A DNA stretch of 64,000 nt from CAVWTN01 sp963757945 (GCA_963757945.1 CAVWTN010000002.1:248001-312000), one strand, 5' to 3'; counted from the stretch's first letter, positions 53,617 through 63,003 are shown. Made by a program: numbers and translations. Notes: a model not told the origin generated them from the letters alone.

Positions 53617-53655
53617 CCCCTTCGACAGGCTCCCCCTCGGCAGGCTCAAGGTGAC
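53617..53655 (+). repeat. Degenerate CCTTCGACAAGCTC-type dispersed repeat
   Basis: ccccttcgacaggctc at 53617 and ggcaggctcaaggtgac at 53639-53655 are two overlapping partial copies of the repeat family found at 6829-6912 and 9712, here upstream of the tmRNA gene. Confidence 0.5.
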
Positions 53656-53783
53656 GGGGGAGCAGAGCAGGCTGAAAGGGCAGGTCCAGCGTATAAGCGA
53701 CCTCCCGCGGTTCTTCGACCGTACGAAGCCGCCCGAGAGGGCGCGTTCTTCATTTGGGGCCTGCCTAAAGGCGGAGGGCCAGC

Positions 53784-56183
53784 ATGTACCTTCCCAGTCT
53801 CGCGTGGCGGATGTGGAGTCTCTGGTCGGACGCGGTCCTCGGTTCGGCGACGACGGCGACTCACGGCGCCGCACCCGGCGGCAACGGCACCGCGGCTACG
53901 AGCAACGGCGCATTGGCCAAGCGCAACGGTGCCGCATCCAAGAGCAACGAGACGGCACCGGGGGACGATGCACGCTTGAGCGCGCTTTCCCCGTTGATCG
54001 CCTCGACGTGGCTGGCCGGCCAAGCCTGGGATTATTGGTACGACCGGACTCAGAGAACGTGGCTCGTCCTTGACGTGCTGCGCAAACGCGGAAACGCCAA
54101 GATCGACCACGAGGAGCAGGGGAAGCCCGCGCTCTTGACTTTCGATTACGAGACGGTCCTCGATGGTAGAAATCTCGACCGCCCGGCCAACTACGCGTTA
54201 CTCCGAATCAAGCCGCGCGCCGGCGTGGTGACCGACCCCAAGAAGCGGCCGTACGTCATCGTCGATCCGCGCGCGGGCCACGGCCCCGGCGTGGGCGGCT
54301 TCAAAGAGGACAGCCAGATCGGGATGGCGCTGCGAGCCGGGCACCCTTGTTATTTCCTGACCTTCTATCCCGAACCGGTCAAGGGGCAGACGATCGCCGA
54401 CGTCCACCACGTCGAGACGGTCTTCATGCGCAAGGTGCGCGAGCTCCATCCCGATGCCAACAAGCCGGTCGTGATCGGGAATTGCCAGGCCGGCTGGGCC
54501 GTCGCGATCCTGTGCGCAGGCGCGCCCGAAGTCTTCGGCCCGATCGTCTTGGCGGGCGCCCCGCTCTCTTACTGGGCCGGCGTCGACGGCGACGGTCCGC
54601 TGCGCTTTTCCGGAGGCCTCACGGGCGGGACGTGGCTCGCCACGCTGGCCGGCGACCTCGGGAACGGCCGCTTCGACGGCGCGAACCTGGTCGCGAATTT
54701 CGAGAATCTCAATCCCGCCAATACGCTGTGGAGCAAGACCTACAACCTGTTCCGCAAGATCGATACCGAGGCCGAGCGCTACCTGCAGTTCGAACGGTGG
54801 TGGGGCGGCTTCTTCTTCGTCAACACCGAGGAGATGCGCTTCATCGCGAACGAGCTCTTCGTCGGCAACAAGCTCGCGCAAGGGAAGCTCACTCAGAACC
54901 CCGGTGAAGATCCCGTCGACCTGCGGAATATCCGTTCGCCGATCGTCGTCTTCTGTTCGTGGGGCGACAACATCACGCCGCCCTATCAAGCACTCCACTG
55001 GATCCTCGACGTCTATCCGACCGACGACGACATCCTGGCGAACGAGCAGACGATCATCTACATGCTGCACGATACGATCGGGCATCTCGGGATCTTCGTC
55101 TCGGGCGAAGTTGCGCGCAAGGAACATGCGGAGGTGATCCGCACGCTCGAGATGGTCGAGATGCTGCCGCCCGGCCTGTACGAGATGACGATCCGCGATC
55201 GCGAAGCCGGCCATCCCGACGACGAACTGATCGCGCACCGCTATCGCGTCACGTTCGAGGAGCGCAAGCTCGACGATATCCGAAAGATGGGCGGGGTCCT
55301 CAAGGACGAGAAGCTGTTCGAGACCGCGGCGCGCGTCTCGGAGTTCAACGAGTCGCTGTATCGGAACTTCGCCTCGCCGTGGATCCGCATGTGGACGAAC
55401 GAGACGACCGCGGACCTCACGCGCAACCTGCATCCCGGGCGCGTGCGCCAGTACATCTTTTCCGACCGGATCAACCCGGCGATGACCTCCGTCGAGCTCA
55501 TCGCCGACGACGTGCGCAAGCACCGCCGCCCGGTCGACGCGGACAACGTCTTCGTTGCGCTCGAACAGACGATGTCCGACGGAATCGTCGCGTGGCTCGA
55601 CCTCTACCGCGACCTTCGCGACCAGCGGCAAGAGTGGTTGTTCAAATCGCTCTACGGCAACCCGTTCGTGCAGCTCGCGTTCGGCGTCGGCCGCGAATCG
55701 GCCGCCGATCGCAGCGCGGAGGCGGAACGTCGCGACGAAGCCGAGCGGCGTGCGCGCATGGCCGAACGGATCGAGGCGCTGAAGGCACGCGATCTCGAGG
55801 GCGGCACGCTCGAAGCGTTCGTCCGCATCTGCGCCTACATCCACAAGGGGCAACCCGCGGCCGAAGAGCGCGGTTTCCGCGCGCTCAAGCAAATCCACGA
55901 CGAACTCCACGAAGGCGCGCGCGAAACGCTCGTGCAGTTCAAAGACGCGGTCCGCGAGCAAACCTTCCTCGTGCGGCTCGACGAGGAACGGGCGCTCGAA
56001 ACGCTGCCCTTCCTGTTGCGCGACGACGAGCACAGGATCGCGACGATGCACGCCGTACGGCGCCTGGAGAATGCGATCGGCCCGGTCGATGCGGAGCACG
56101 AGGCCCGCATCCGCCGCGTCGAAGCGATTCTCAGCCTACCGCCGCCGGCTAACGATGCGGCGGCCTCGGACGACAACGCATAA
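53784..56183 (+). CDS. DUF3141 protein, PHA-synthase-like alpha/beta hydrolase
   Basis: 799 residues. The first 80 residues are low-complexity (Ala/Gly/Asn). Then comes a DUF3141 domain related to polyhydroxyalkanoate synthases: the nucleophile elbow GNCQAGWA has Cys, as in PhaC, with a likely Asp in WGDNITPP and His in DTIGHLGIF completing a Cys-Asp-His triad. The C-terminal 200 residues are long, charged helices. The family is usually annotated near PHA genes; whether it polymerises or degrades hydroxyacyl-CoA is not shown. The start is uncertain within the Ala-rich leader. Confidence 0.85.
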   Translation: MYLPSLAWRMWSLWSDAVLGSATTATHGAAPGGNGTAATSNGALAKRNGAASKSNETAPGDDARLSALSPLIASTWLAGQAWDYWYDRTQRTWLVLDVLRKRGNAKIDHEEQGKPALLTFDYETVLDGRNLDRPANYALLRIKPRAGVVTDPKKRPYVIVDPRAGHGPGVGGFKEDSQIGMALRAGHPCYFLTFYPEPVKGQTIADVHHVETVFMRKVRELHPDANKPVVIGNCQAGWAVAILCAGAPEVFGPIVLAGAPLSYWAGVDGDGPLRFSGGLTGGTWLATLAGDLGNGRFDGANLVANFENLNPANTLWSKTYNLFRKIDTEAERYLQFERWWGGFFFVNTEEMRFIANELFVGNKLAQGKLTQNPGEDPVDLRNIRSPIVVFCSWGDNITPPYQALHWILDVYPTDDDILANEQTIIYMLHDTIGHLGIFVSGEVARKEHAEVIRTLEMVEMLPPGLYEMTIRDREAGHPDDELIAHRYRVTFEERKLDDIRKMGGVLKDEKLFETAARVSEFNESLYRNFASPWIRMWTNETTADLTRNLHPGRVRQYIFSDRINPAMTSVELIADDVRKHRRPVDADNVFVALEQTMSDGIVAWLDLYRDLRDQRQEWLFKSLYGNPFVQLAFGVGRESAADRSAEAERRDEAERRARMAERIEALKARDLEGGTLEAFVRICAYIHKGQPAAEERGFRALKQIHDELHEGARETLVQFKDAVREQTFLVRLDEERALETLPFLLRDDEHRIATMHAVRRLENAIGPVDAEHEARIRRVEAILSLPPPANDAAASDDNA

Positions 56184-56248
56184 CGACTGCGGAAGAACTC
56201 GAGCGGTTGTACGGTGCGGCCGCCATTTTCGCACGTCTAGGCGATACC

Positions 56249-58120
56249 TCAGTTGCTTATCTCGGCGCGCGCATTTCCGAATCGTCCTTTCTCTAGATCT
56301 TTGACGGACAGATGGATCACGAGCCTATTGACGTCGCCCCATTGCCATCCAATCATTTGACTTGTGGGCAGTTCGAGCAGCATCACACGATCGCCGGCGT
56401 TTTCCAGGACGTCGTAGGACCAGCCGGCCGGCAAGCCGCCCATCCCGGCGACTTCGTAATTGCGATCGTTCGCCCAGCGCGCCTCGAAATGGGATTTGAC
56501 GGCGGCGGGCAGAGCGGCAAAATCGTGGCCGTAAGCGAAGGCCGTCAGTCGATAGCGCAGACTTTCGTAAAGCGGAGTCCAGAATTCCGTCCCCTCATCC
56601 GCTTCCGCCAGCGCGAATTCAGGCGCCCATAGCGCGTGCTCGAAAGGCTCCGCCTTCGCCGCGGCTTCCGCCCTTGAAAGCGCGACCGCCAGCGCCTCGG
56701 CGCGCGCTTCCGATTTGTGAAGTAGGTCGCGCAGCCTTGCGCGCTGCTCCGCCTGTTGCAAATCCGAACCACGAACGCGGTCAACGGCACTCTGCGCGTT
56801 CTCAACATAGCGTTCGACAAGACTGACCGCCTCCGGCCAAGAGCTCGGGTAGGAATTCTGAAAATGCGAGAAACTCCCCCATGGCGGACGCGGCTTGCCA
56901 TCGGCGTACGTTCTCCACTCGACCGGCCGCAGGAGGAGTTCAGCATCCACGACGGCGCCGTAAAGTTCTTCAATCTCCGCAACGGCGCGCCGCCAATAGG
57001 CCGGGAACTTTTCCGAAAAGCGATGCCAGATCAGGACTGCCGGTCCTTCTTCCCTTTGCGTTTCCTGTAACAGCGCCCGCAATTCCGGATCGCCTAGACC
57101 GCTGCGCGCCGCGCGGTCGCGAACGCTCTCCAATTCGCCGGCGAGTTTCGGAGTGGAGGCCAACCGGCTCGCGCATACTTGTAGCAACTCGTCAGCGGCG
57201 CTGCGAAGCGTCTGGTAATGCGTGAACAGGTTACGGTCGACCCGCAATTGGTCCGCCGTCAGAGCCTTTCGCCAAGCCGACGCCTGTTCAGCGAAGGGAC
57301 GCCAAAGGTCCGGTTCGTAGGGAGTCCGGGCGGCGAGCTCGGCGATCTGCGAGCGCATTGCGAGCGCTTCGGCGGCAATGCGTTCCCGAAGCGCAAGGTC
57401 AAGCTTCGGAACGAGCGTTCGAGCCTCAGTGTCTTCCAGGGATTTCTTGTTCGACTGGACGCTCAGTCGCGCCGCCTCGTCGGCGCACTCCAACATCAAG
57501 ATCAGCGTGCGCCAGTCATGAGGCTGAAATTCCGCGCGTTGAAAGTCGACGTTGGGCGAGGCCGCGCCGTTTGCGAGAAGCGATCTCTTGCGATCTTCAT
57601 CATCTGCCGTTTGCGGCGCGATCTCCAATCGCCAGGACGGCATCCGGTCGTAGAGTTCCCGAAATCTCTTCTGTCGGCCGTCGTACGACAGGAAGTCGTC
57701 GGGCCAGGCGGCGGGCGCCCGGCGCTCCGGCCCGAGTTCGTTCGAGTGGATGACGCTCGCGCGGATCGAGCCGGCGACGCCGGCGAAAAACGCAAGATAC
57801 CCGCTGCGCGGACCGAGGCCGCCCCAGATTTCGGCCGGTAACGCCGAACAGGCGATCTGGCCCAGAAAATGAAGCGGCTGCCCCTCGATCTGCGGCCAAT
57901 CAAACGGGTCCGGAAGGCGCGGAGCCCCGCCGAGCCAACTGTCGCCGGGGCCAATCTTCGCCAGCGGCTCCAGTAGCCGCAAAGTGACCCCGTGCTGATG
58001 CAAGGGATGCCCGCGAGTCTCGGGATCCTGCGCTCGAGCAATCAGCTTGGCGTTATAGTTGGCGAAGCGACTCAGGAGTTGTTTGGCGGCGTTGTCCCGT
58101 CCTCGGGTCCAGCGGAACAT
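56249..58120 (-). CDS. DUF1963 (YwqG-like) protein with a large helical insert
   Basis: 623 residues. ATG at 58120 has an AAGGAAG-type site upstream. Residues 45-130 hold the first part of a YwqG-like domain (SWLGGAPRLPDPFDWP, HFLGQIACSALP, SGYLAFFAG). Its usual ending appears only at residues about 540-620 (GMGGLPAGWSYDV, LLELPTS, WQWGDVNRLVIHLSVKDL). About 400 residues of charged helices and coiled coil lie between. DUF1963 has no established activity and is frequent near polymorphic toxin genes. No export signal. Confidence 0.75.
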   Translation of the reverse strand: MFRWTRGRDNAAKQLLSRFANYNAKLIARAQDPETRGHPLHQHGVTLRLLEPLAKIGPGDSWLGGAPRLPDPFDWPQIEGQPLHFLGQIACSALPAEIWGGLGPRSGYLAFFAGVAGSIRASVIHSNELGPERRAPAAWPDDFLSYDGRQKRFRELYDRMPSWRLEIAPQTADDEDRKRSLLANGAASPNVDFQRAEFQPHDWRTLILMLECADEAARLSVQSNKKSLEDTEARTLVPKLDLALRERIAAEALAMRSQIAELAARTPYEPDLWRPFAEQASAWRKALTADQLRVDRNLFTHYQTLRSAADELLQVCASRLASTPKLAGELESVRDRAARSGLGDPELRALLQETQREEGPAVLIWHRFSEKFPAYWRRAVAEIEELYGAVVDAELLLRPVEWRTYADGKPRPPWGSFSHFQNSYPSSWPEAVSLVERYVENAQSAVDRVRGSDLQQAEQRARLRDLLHKSEARAEALAVALSRAEAAAKAEPFEHALWAPEFALAEADEGTEFWTPLYESLRYRLTAFAYGHDFAALPAAVKSHFEARWANDRNYEVAGMGGLPAGWSYDVLENAGDRVMLLELPTSQMIGWQWGDVNRLVIHLSVKDLEKGRFGNARAEISN

Positions 58121-58304
58121 GCAAGAGCTTCCTTCGCAAATACGACGAACCTTGTATCGGCACGAGTGAGGAAATCGGCCAGCATCCGAGCTTCGCAAGG
58201 CGCAGCTTCCCAGGAAACGAAGCGCAACGGTTCCGGGAGCCCGCCCGGGATCAACCTGGCCGCGAAATGCAGGCGATCGTAGGGCGCGGCCGCGAGCGGC
58301 TCGG

Positions 58305-60011
58305 CTAGTACACCGGCGTCTCGCGATAGGTTCCCCAGACGGTCTTCAGCGTCTCGATGATGTCCCCCATCGTCGCGCCGGCCCGTACGAGCTCGATCGT
58401 GATCGGCATGATGTTCTGGGAATCATCCTTCGCGACCGAGATCAACTGCCCGATCAGCGCGTCGAATTTCGCGGCATCGCGCTCGCGCCGCACGCGCTGC
58501 GTGCGCGCGATCTGCCGGGCGGCAGTCGTCTGGTCGTAGGGATGGGTCTCGATCTTCGGATCCGGCGTGTCGTCGACCAGCGTGTTGACGCCGATCACCG
58601 GCTTCTCTCCGGACTGCTTGCGCAGCGCGGTCTCGTACGCGAAATCAGCGATCTGTTGCTGGAACCAGCCTTCCTTGATCAGCTTGATCGTGCCGCCGCG
58701 CGCGTCGACATCCTTGAGGACCTCGAAGATCGCCTTCTCGTACTCGGTCGTCAGCGCCTCGACGAAGTAGGAGCCGCCGAGCGGATCGATCGTTTGCGTG
58801 ACGTTGCTCTCCTCGGCAATGACTTGCTGAGTCCGCAGCGCCAGGCGCATCGCGTCCTCGGTCGGAATCGCGAACGCTTCATCATAACCGTTCGTGTGCA
58901 GCGATTGGCAGCCGCCGAGGACCGCCGCGAGCGCCTGCAGCGTCGTGCGCATCACGTTCACCATGTATTGCGGCTTGGTGAGCGAGGCCGCCGCGGTCTG
59001 ACAGTGGAAGCGCAGCCGCATCGATTCCGGATTCTTCGCTCCGAAACGCTCGCGCATGATCTTCGCGTAGCAGCGCCGCAGCGCGCGAAACTTCGCGACT
59101 TCTTCGAAGAAGTCGGCCTGGCAGACGAAGAAAAACGAGAGCCGCGGCGCGAACTCATCCACGTCCATCCCGGTCTTGCACACTTCATCGACGTAGGCGA
59201 TCAGGTTGGCCAGGGTGAACGCCGCCTCTTGCAGCGGCGATGATCCCGCCTCGGAGATGTGATATCCCGAGATGTTGACGGGGTTGTAGCGTTTCATGTG
59301 CTTCGCGCAATACGTGATGCAGTCGCGCACGATCCGGACCGATGGTTCGATCGGGAAGACGTATTCCTTCTGCGCCATGTACTCTTTGAGGATATCCGCT
59401 TGAATCGTTCCGGAGAGCTTGTGCAGGTCGTAGCCGCGCTGCTGCGCGAGCACGATGTACATCGCGAGCAGGATCCACGCCGAGGGATTGATCGTCATCG
59501 AAACGGAGATCTTCTCGAGGTCGATGTCGGCGAAGAGTGCCTCCATATCCGCGAGCGTGTCGATCGCGACGCCCTCGCGCCCGACTTCACCTTCGCTCAT
59601 CGGATGATCGGAATCGTATCCCATCAGCGTCGGCATGTCGAAATCTGTCGATATGCCGGTCTGGCCCTGAGCGATCAGGAACTTGAAGCGCTTGTTCGTG
59701 TCTTCGCCGGTGCCGAAACCGGCGATCTGGCGCATCGTCCAGTAGCGCGAGCGGTACATCGTCGGGTACGGGCCGCGCGTGAACGGATACCGGCCGGGCA
59801 GACCGATGTCCTCGAGCGGCGTGTCGGCGATGTCGGCGGCCGTGTACGTGCGCTTGACCGGAAAGTCGCCGAGCGTCAGGAAGGCGGGCTTGCGCTCCGC
59901 CTGCTTCTTGAGGAACTGCGCGACCTCCGTCGCTTCCCAGTCACGCTCTTCCTCGCGCAGCTCCGCGACGGCCTTCGGGTCGATGGCGGGTCTTCCGACG
60001 GTCTCTTTCAT
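58305..60011 (-). CDS. hcmA: 2-hydroxyisobutyryl-CoA mutase, large subunit
   Basis: 568 residues, the catalytic subunit of a B12-dependent acyl-CoA mutase with the cobalamin-binding domain on a separate gene. It interconverts 2-hydroxyisobutyryl-CoA and 3-hydroxybutyryl-CoA. It has the substrate pocket signature of the Aquincola HcmA enzyme: Ile96 in WTMRQIAGFG (Tyr in methylmalonyl-CoA mutase, Phe in isobutyryl-CoA mutase) and Asp123 in GISTDFDMPT, equivalent to Ile90 and Asp117 there. MAQKEY has Gln where methylmalonyl-CoA mutase has the carboxylate-binding Arg. AAAGGA precedes the ATG. Its start overlaps the GTPase gene by 4 bp. Confidence 0.92.
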   Translation of the reverse strand: MKETVGRPAIDPKAVAELREEERDWEATEVAQFLKKQAERKPAFLTLGDFPVKRTYTAADIADTPLEDIGLPGRYPFTRGPYPTMYRSRYWTMRQIAGFGTGEDTNKRFKFLIAQGQTGISTDFDMPTLMGYDSDHPMSEGEVGREGVAIDTLADMEALFADIDLEKISVSMTINPSAWILLAMYIVLAQQRGYDLHKLSGTIQADILKEYMAQKEYVFPIEPSVRIVRDCITYCAKHMKRYNPVNISGYHISEAGSSPLQEAAFTLANLIAYVDEVCKTGMDVDEFAPRLSFFFVCQADFFEEVAKFRALRRCYAKIMRERFGAKNPESMRLRFHCQTAAASLTKPQYMVNVMRTTLQALAAVLGGCQSLHTNGYDEAFAIPTEDAMRLALRTQQVIAEESNVTQTIDPLGGSYFVEALTTEYEKAIFEVLKDVDARGGTIKLIKEGWFQQQIADFAYETALRKQSGEKPVIGVNTLVDDTPDPKIETHPYDQTTAARQIARTQRVRRERDAAKFDALIGQLISVAKDDSQNIMPITIELVRAGATMGDIIETLKTVWGTYRETPVY

Positions 60012-60982
60012 GCTGGTTCCTTTCCGAACGAAGCGGTGACGAGTTCCCCGGCGAGCGAGTACGGGTCGCCCTCGTGGCGCACGAGCCGTTGGGCGTAGTC
60101 GAGCGTCAGCGGCGCGCTGGCACGGGCGAAGCGTTCCATCAAGAGATTTTCCGCCGTCTTCGTCAGCCTGAAACCCGCGATGGCAACCCGGCGCCGGCGC
60201 CCTGCCTCCGTGTTCAGGGCGATCTCCCGATGCCGTTCGAGCGCGTTCAGCAACTCGTCGAAGCCGGTCCGCTCGTACGAGCTGATGCCGACGACGGGCA
60301 CCTGCCACTCGGAGCGATCTCCCAGTTTCACCCCGAGCGTCAACATTTGCTTGAGGTCCGTCAGCGTGCGCTGGGCGTCGCTGCGATCGCACTTGGAGAC
60401 GACGTGGATGTCCGCGATCTCGAGCATCCCGGCCTTGATCGCCTGAATCTCATCGCCCAGGCCCGGCGCGGACACGACCACGGTGGTGTCCGCCGCTTTC
60501 GCAATTTCGACTTCGTCCTGACCGACGCCGACCGTTTCGATCACGATCGCATCGAAGCCGGCGACGTCGAGGATGTCCACGGCGTCCATCGTGGCACGCG
60601 CCATTCCGCCCATCGCGCCGCGCGTCGCCATACTGCGGATGAAGACGCCCGGGTCGTTGCCCAAGTCCGTCATCCGAATGCGATCGCCGAGGATCGAGCC
60701 GCCGGAATACGGGCTCGACGGATCGATCGCGACGATGCCGACCTTCGAACCCGCGGCCCGCAAGCGTGCCGCGAGCGACGCGACCATCGTCGATTTGCCG
60801 CTCCCCGGCACGCCCGTGAGGCCGATCACGTGCGCGCGGCCGGCTCGTTGATAGATATCCGCGAGCGCCTCGCGCGCCTCCGGCATCCCGGCTTCCGCGC
60901 GCGAGATCATGCGCGCGATCGCCGGAATCTCCCCGGCCGCGACCCGTTCGACCAATTCACGCGAGGGAACGTAGCCGCTCAT
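60008..60982 (-). CDS. meaH: MeaB/ArgK-type G-protein chaperone of the acyl-CoA mutase
   Basis: 324 residues. P-loop GVPGSGKST near residues 55-63, DPSSPYSGGSILGDRIRM (switch/Mg region), ETVGVGQDE and SKCD for base recognition match MeaB. These GTPases load and guard adenosylcobalamin on the mutase and release damaged cofactor. It overlaps hcmA by 4 bp downstream and the CoA ligase by 4 bp upstream (ATGA junctions), fixing it as the partner of this mutase. The name MeaH is that used for the homologue in 2-hydroxyisobutyrate operons. Confidence 0.93.
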   Translation of the reverse strand: MSGYVPSRELVERVAAGEIPAIARMISRAEAGMPEAREALADIYQRAGRAHVIGLTGVPGSGKSTMVASLAARLRAAGSKVGIVAIDPSSPYSGGSILGDRIRMTDLGNDPGVFIRSMATRGAMGGMARATMDAVDILDVAGFDAIVIETVGVGQDEVEIAKAADTTVVVSAPGLGDEIQAIKAGMLEIADIHVVSKCDRSDAQRTLTDLKQMLTLGVKLGDRSEWQVPVVGISSYERTGFDELLNALERHREIALNTEAGRRRRVAIAGFRLTKTAENLLMERFARASAPLTLDYAQRLVRHEGDPYSLAGELVTASFGKEPA

Positions 60983-62433
60983 TCACCACGCTCCGCCTGG
61001 ATCTGCGCGTTCATGTCGCGGAAGACGTCGCGATCGTCGATCACGCGGCGAGCCTTGAAATCGGTCCGCGGCAAGGTCCCCTGCGCGACGATCTCCGCCT
61101 TCGTCCGCAGCCCGAGCATCTTGTGAATGCGGTGGGAGACGTCTTGCCGGAACGCTTCCCGCGCCGCGTCGCCCTCCAGTTCGCACTCGACGCGCAGCAG
61201 CAGTTCGTCCATCGCTCCCTCGCGCGTGATCACGATCTGATGCTCGCCGCCGTAACCGGGCGTCTCGTTGAGGGAAGCGTCGATTTCGCTGGGATAGACG
61301 TTCTCGCCGCGGATCGTGAACATGTCGTCGATGCGGCCGAAAATGCCCTGCGGCAGGCGCGGATACGTCCGCCCGCACGGGTTGGGATCGTCAACCCAAA
61401 GCGTCAGATCGCCCGAGGCGAGCCGGATCATCGGCTGCGAGGTGCGTTCGAGATGCGTGTAGACCGGCGTGCCGCGCCGGCCGTACGGCACGCGCCGCAT
61501 CGAGGCCGGGTCGCAGACTTCGGTGTAGACGATGTCTTGCCAGCAGAGCATCCCTTCCGTCTCGGCGGATCCCGCGACGTTCATCCACGGCGACATCTCG
61601 GCCATCGACCCCGAATCGAACACTTTCGCGCCGAACAACTCCTCGATACGATTGCGCACGCCCGGAATCGAAGCGCCCGGCTCGCCGGAAAAGTACATAT
61701 ACTTCAGGCCGAAATCGCGCGGATCGAGCCCCTCGGCGAGGGCCGTCTGCGCGAGATGGATCGCATAGGTCGGCGTGCCGTAAAATCCGGCGGGGCGCAT
61801 CGTATGCAGCCACTGCGCGCAACGCGCCGTCATCCCCGGCGCGCCGGCGCCGAACGGGAACGCCTTGGCATGCAGCCGTTCCGCGCCCGCGAGCCCGCCC
61901 CAGCTGCCCATGTACAGGCTGAAGATCGAGCCGTAGCAGATCATGTCGCCCGGACGCATGCCCATCGCCCACATGATGCGCGCGTGCGCGTTCGCGATCG
62001 CATTCCAATCGTTGCGCCCGATCGCGAACGCGGTCGGCCGCCCGGTCGTGCCGCTCGTCCCGTGAACGTGGAAGATCTCGCTCTCCGGGACGCAGAGATA
62101 ATCGCCGAACGGGGGCGACGCCGCTTGCGATTCCCGCAGGTCCTTCTTGGTGATGACCGGGACCTTGTCTTCGAAATCCTCCAGCGAATGCAAATGGTCG
62201 GGATGGAAGCCGGCCTCGTCCCATTTGCGGCGGTAGAACGGCGCGTGCTCGTACGCGTAACGGCAGACGGCCTGTAGGCGCTGCAAGATCGCGCGTTCGC
62301 GCTCGCCCGGCGGCATCGTCTCTCGTTCGCGAAACCAATACCGGCTCTGTGCCGCCGGGAAATACTCGTCGTCGTAGGCCGGCGGAAAGGACCAACACTC
62401 CAGTGAGCGCGTCGCGGGGTTAACGCGGGCCAC
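60979..62433 (-). CDS. hcl: 2-hydroxyisobutyrate-CoA ligase (PaaK-like, AMP-forming)
   Basis: 484 residues of the phenylacetate-CoA ligase-like branch. The ATP-binding loop is GTSGTTGRPT (residues 125-134), with SGEPGASIP and GRIDDMFTIRGENVYPSEID (split: GRIDDMFTIRG + ENVYPSEID) following; the C-terminal adenylation Lys is in TDFKARRVID. It should activate a carboxylic acid with ATP and CoA. Its place between the two mutase subunit genes makes 2-hydroxyisobutyrate the likely substrate, by context more than by sequence. It starts at a GTG inside the end of hcmB (14-bp overlap). Confidence 0.85.
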   Translation of the reverse strand: MARVNPATRSLECWSFPPAYDDEYFPAAQSRYWFRERETMPPGERERAILQRLQAVCRYAYEHAPFYRRKWDEAGFHPDHLHSLEDFEDKVPVITKKDLRESQAASPPFGDYLCVPESEIFHVHGTSGTTGRPTAFAIGRNDWNAIANAHARIMWAMGMRPGDMICYGSIFSLYMGSWGGLAGAERLHAKAFPFGAGAPGMTARCAQWLHTMRPAGFYGTPTYAIHLAQTALAEGLDPRDFGLKYMYFSGEPGASIPGVRNRIEELFGAKVFDSGSMAEMSPWMNVAGSAETEGMLCWQDIVYTEVCDPASMRRVPYGRRGTPVYTHLERTSQPMIRLASGDLTLWVDDPNPCGRTYPRLPQGIFGRIDDMFTIRGENVYPSEIDASLNETPGYGGEHQIVITREGAMDELLLRVECELEGDAAREAFRQDVSHRIHKMLGLRTKAEIVAQGTLPRTDFKARRVIDDRDVFRDMNAQIQAERGE

Positions 62434-62827
62434 GTTCGTTCACCAGTCTCGTCAGCGTCGCCACGATCGCGGCCGGGGGCGTGTCCTGCAGCATCACTTC
62501 GTGCACGCCCAGCTTCTTGAGCGCCGCGGCATCCTCGTCGGGCATGACGCCGCCCGCGACGACGATCAGGTCCTTGACGCCCTTCTCCTCGAGTAACTTG
62601 AAGATCTTCGGAAAGACCGTCATCTGCACGCCCGAGAGCAGGCTGACGCCCAGAACGTCGACGTCTTCCTGCACGGCGGCGTTGACGACTTCCTCGGGCG
62701 TGCGGTGAAGGCCGGAATAGATCACGTCCATTCCGGCGTCGCGCAGGGTCCGCGCGACGACCCGTGCCCCACGATCGTGGCCGTCCAGGCCGACCTTTGC
62801 AACGAGCACTCGAATAGCTTGAGCCAC
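62420..62827 (-). CDS. hcmB: 2-hydroxyisobutyryl-CoA mutase, B12-binding small subunit
   Basis: 135 residues, a single Rossmann-like cobalamin domain. The base-off/His-on motif DxHxxG is DGHDRG (Asp15, His17, Gly20), with SLLSG and VVAGGVMPDED lining the nucleotide tail. It pairs with HcmA to form the active mutase. GTG start with GGAGG five bases upstream. It is the first gene of the operon; about 176 bp with a long hairpin lie between it and surE, where the promoter should be. Confidence 0.92.
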   Translation of the reverse strand: MAQAIRVLVAKVGLDGHDRGARVVARTLRDAGMDVIYSGLHRTPEEVVNAAVQEDVDVLGVSLLSGVQMTVFPKIFKLLEEKGVKDLIVVAGGVMPDEDAAALKKLGVHEVMLQDTPPAAIVATLTRLVNERGPR

Positions 62828-62946
62828 GCGTACCTCCGGACTGCTGAAGTCGAGTCAAAGGGAGCGGTGGTGGTTCGTACGGCCGGCGGACGAGCGTTCT
62901 TCGCGGTTCAGGGCCGCAATCCGTCAGGTGCGCAAAGCATGCGCGT

Positions 62947-62979
62947 TGCGAGCCTTTTCGCAGCGCGAAAAGGCTCGCA
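62947..62979. other. Perfect 15-bp stem hairpin upstream of the hcm operon
   Basis: TGCGAGCCTTTTCGC and its exact complement are separated by 3 nt. It lies 25 bp past the surE stop and 120 bp before the hcmB start on the same strand. It may end surE transcripts or mark a regulatory palindrome; there is no T-run on the minus strand. Confidence 0.65.
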
Positions 62980-63003
62980 TTTCACACGGGGCAAGCAGCC
63001 GCC

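Noticed and set aside
58072..58254. 60-codon minus-strand reading frame between hcmA and the DUF1963 gene
   Set aside because: It overlaps the well-supported start of the DUF1963 gene, begins at a TTG with no ribosome site and matches no family, although its sequence is not obviously a shadow.
58305..60011. Annotation as methylmalonyl-CoA mutase
   Set aside because: Pocket residues Ile96, Asp123 and the Gln in MAQKEY contradict a methylmalonyl substrate and match 2-hydroxyisobutyryl-CoA mutase; operon context agrees.
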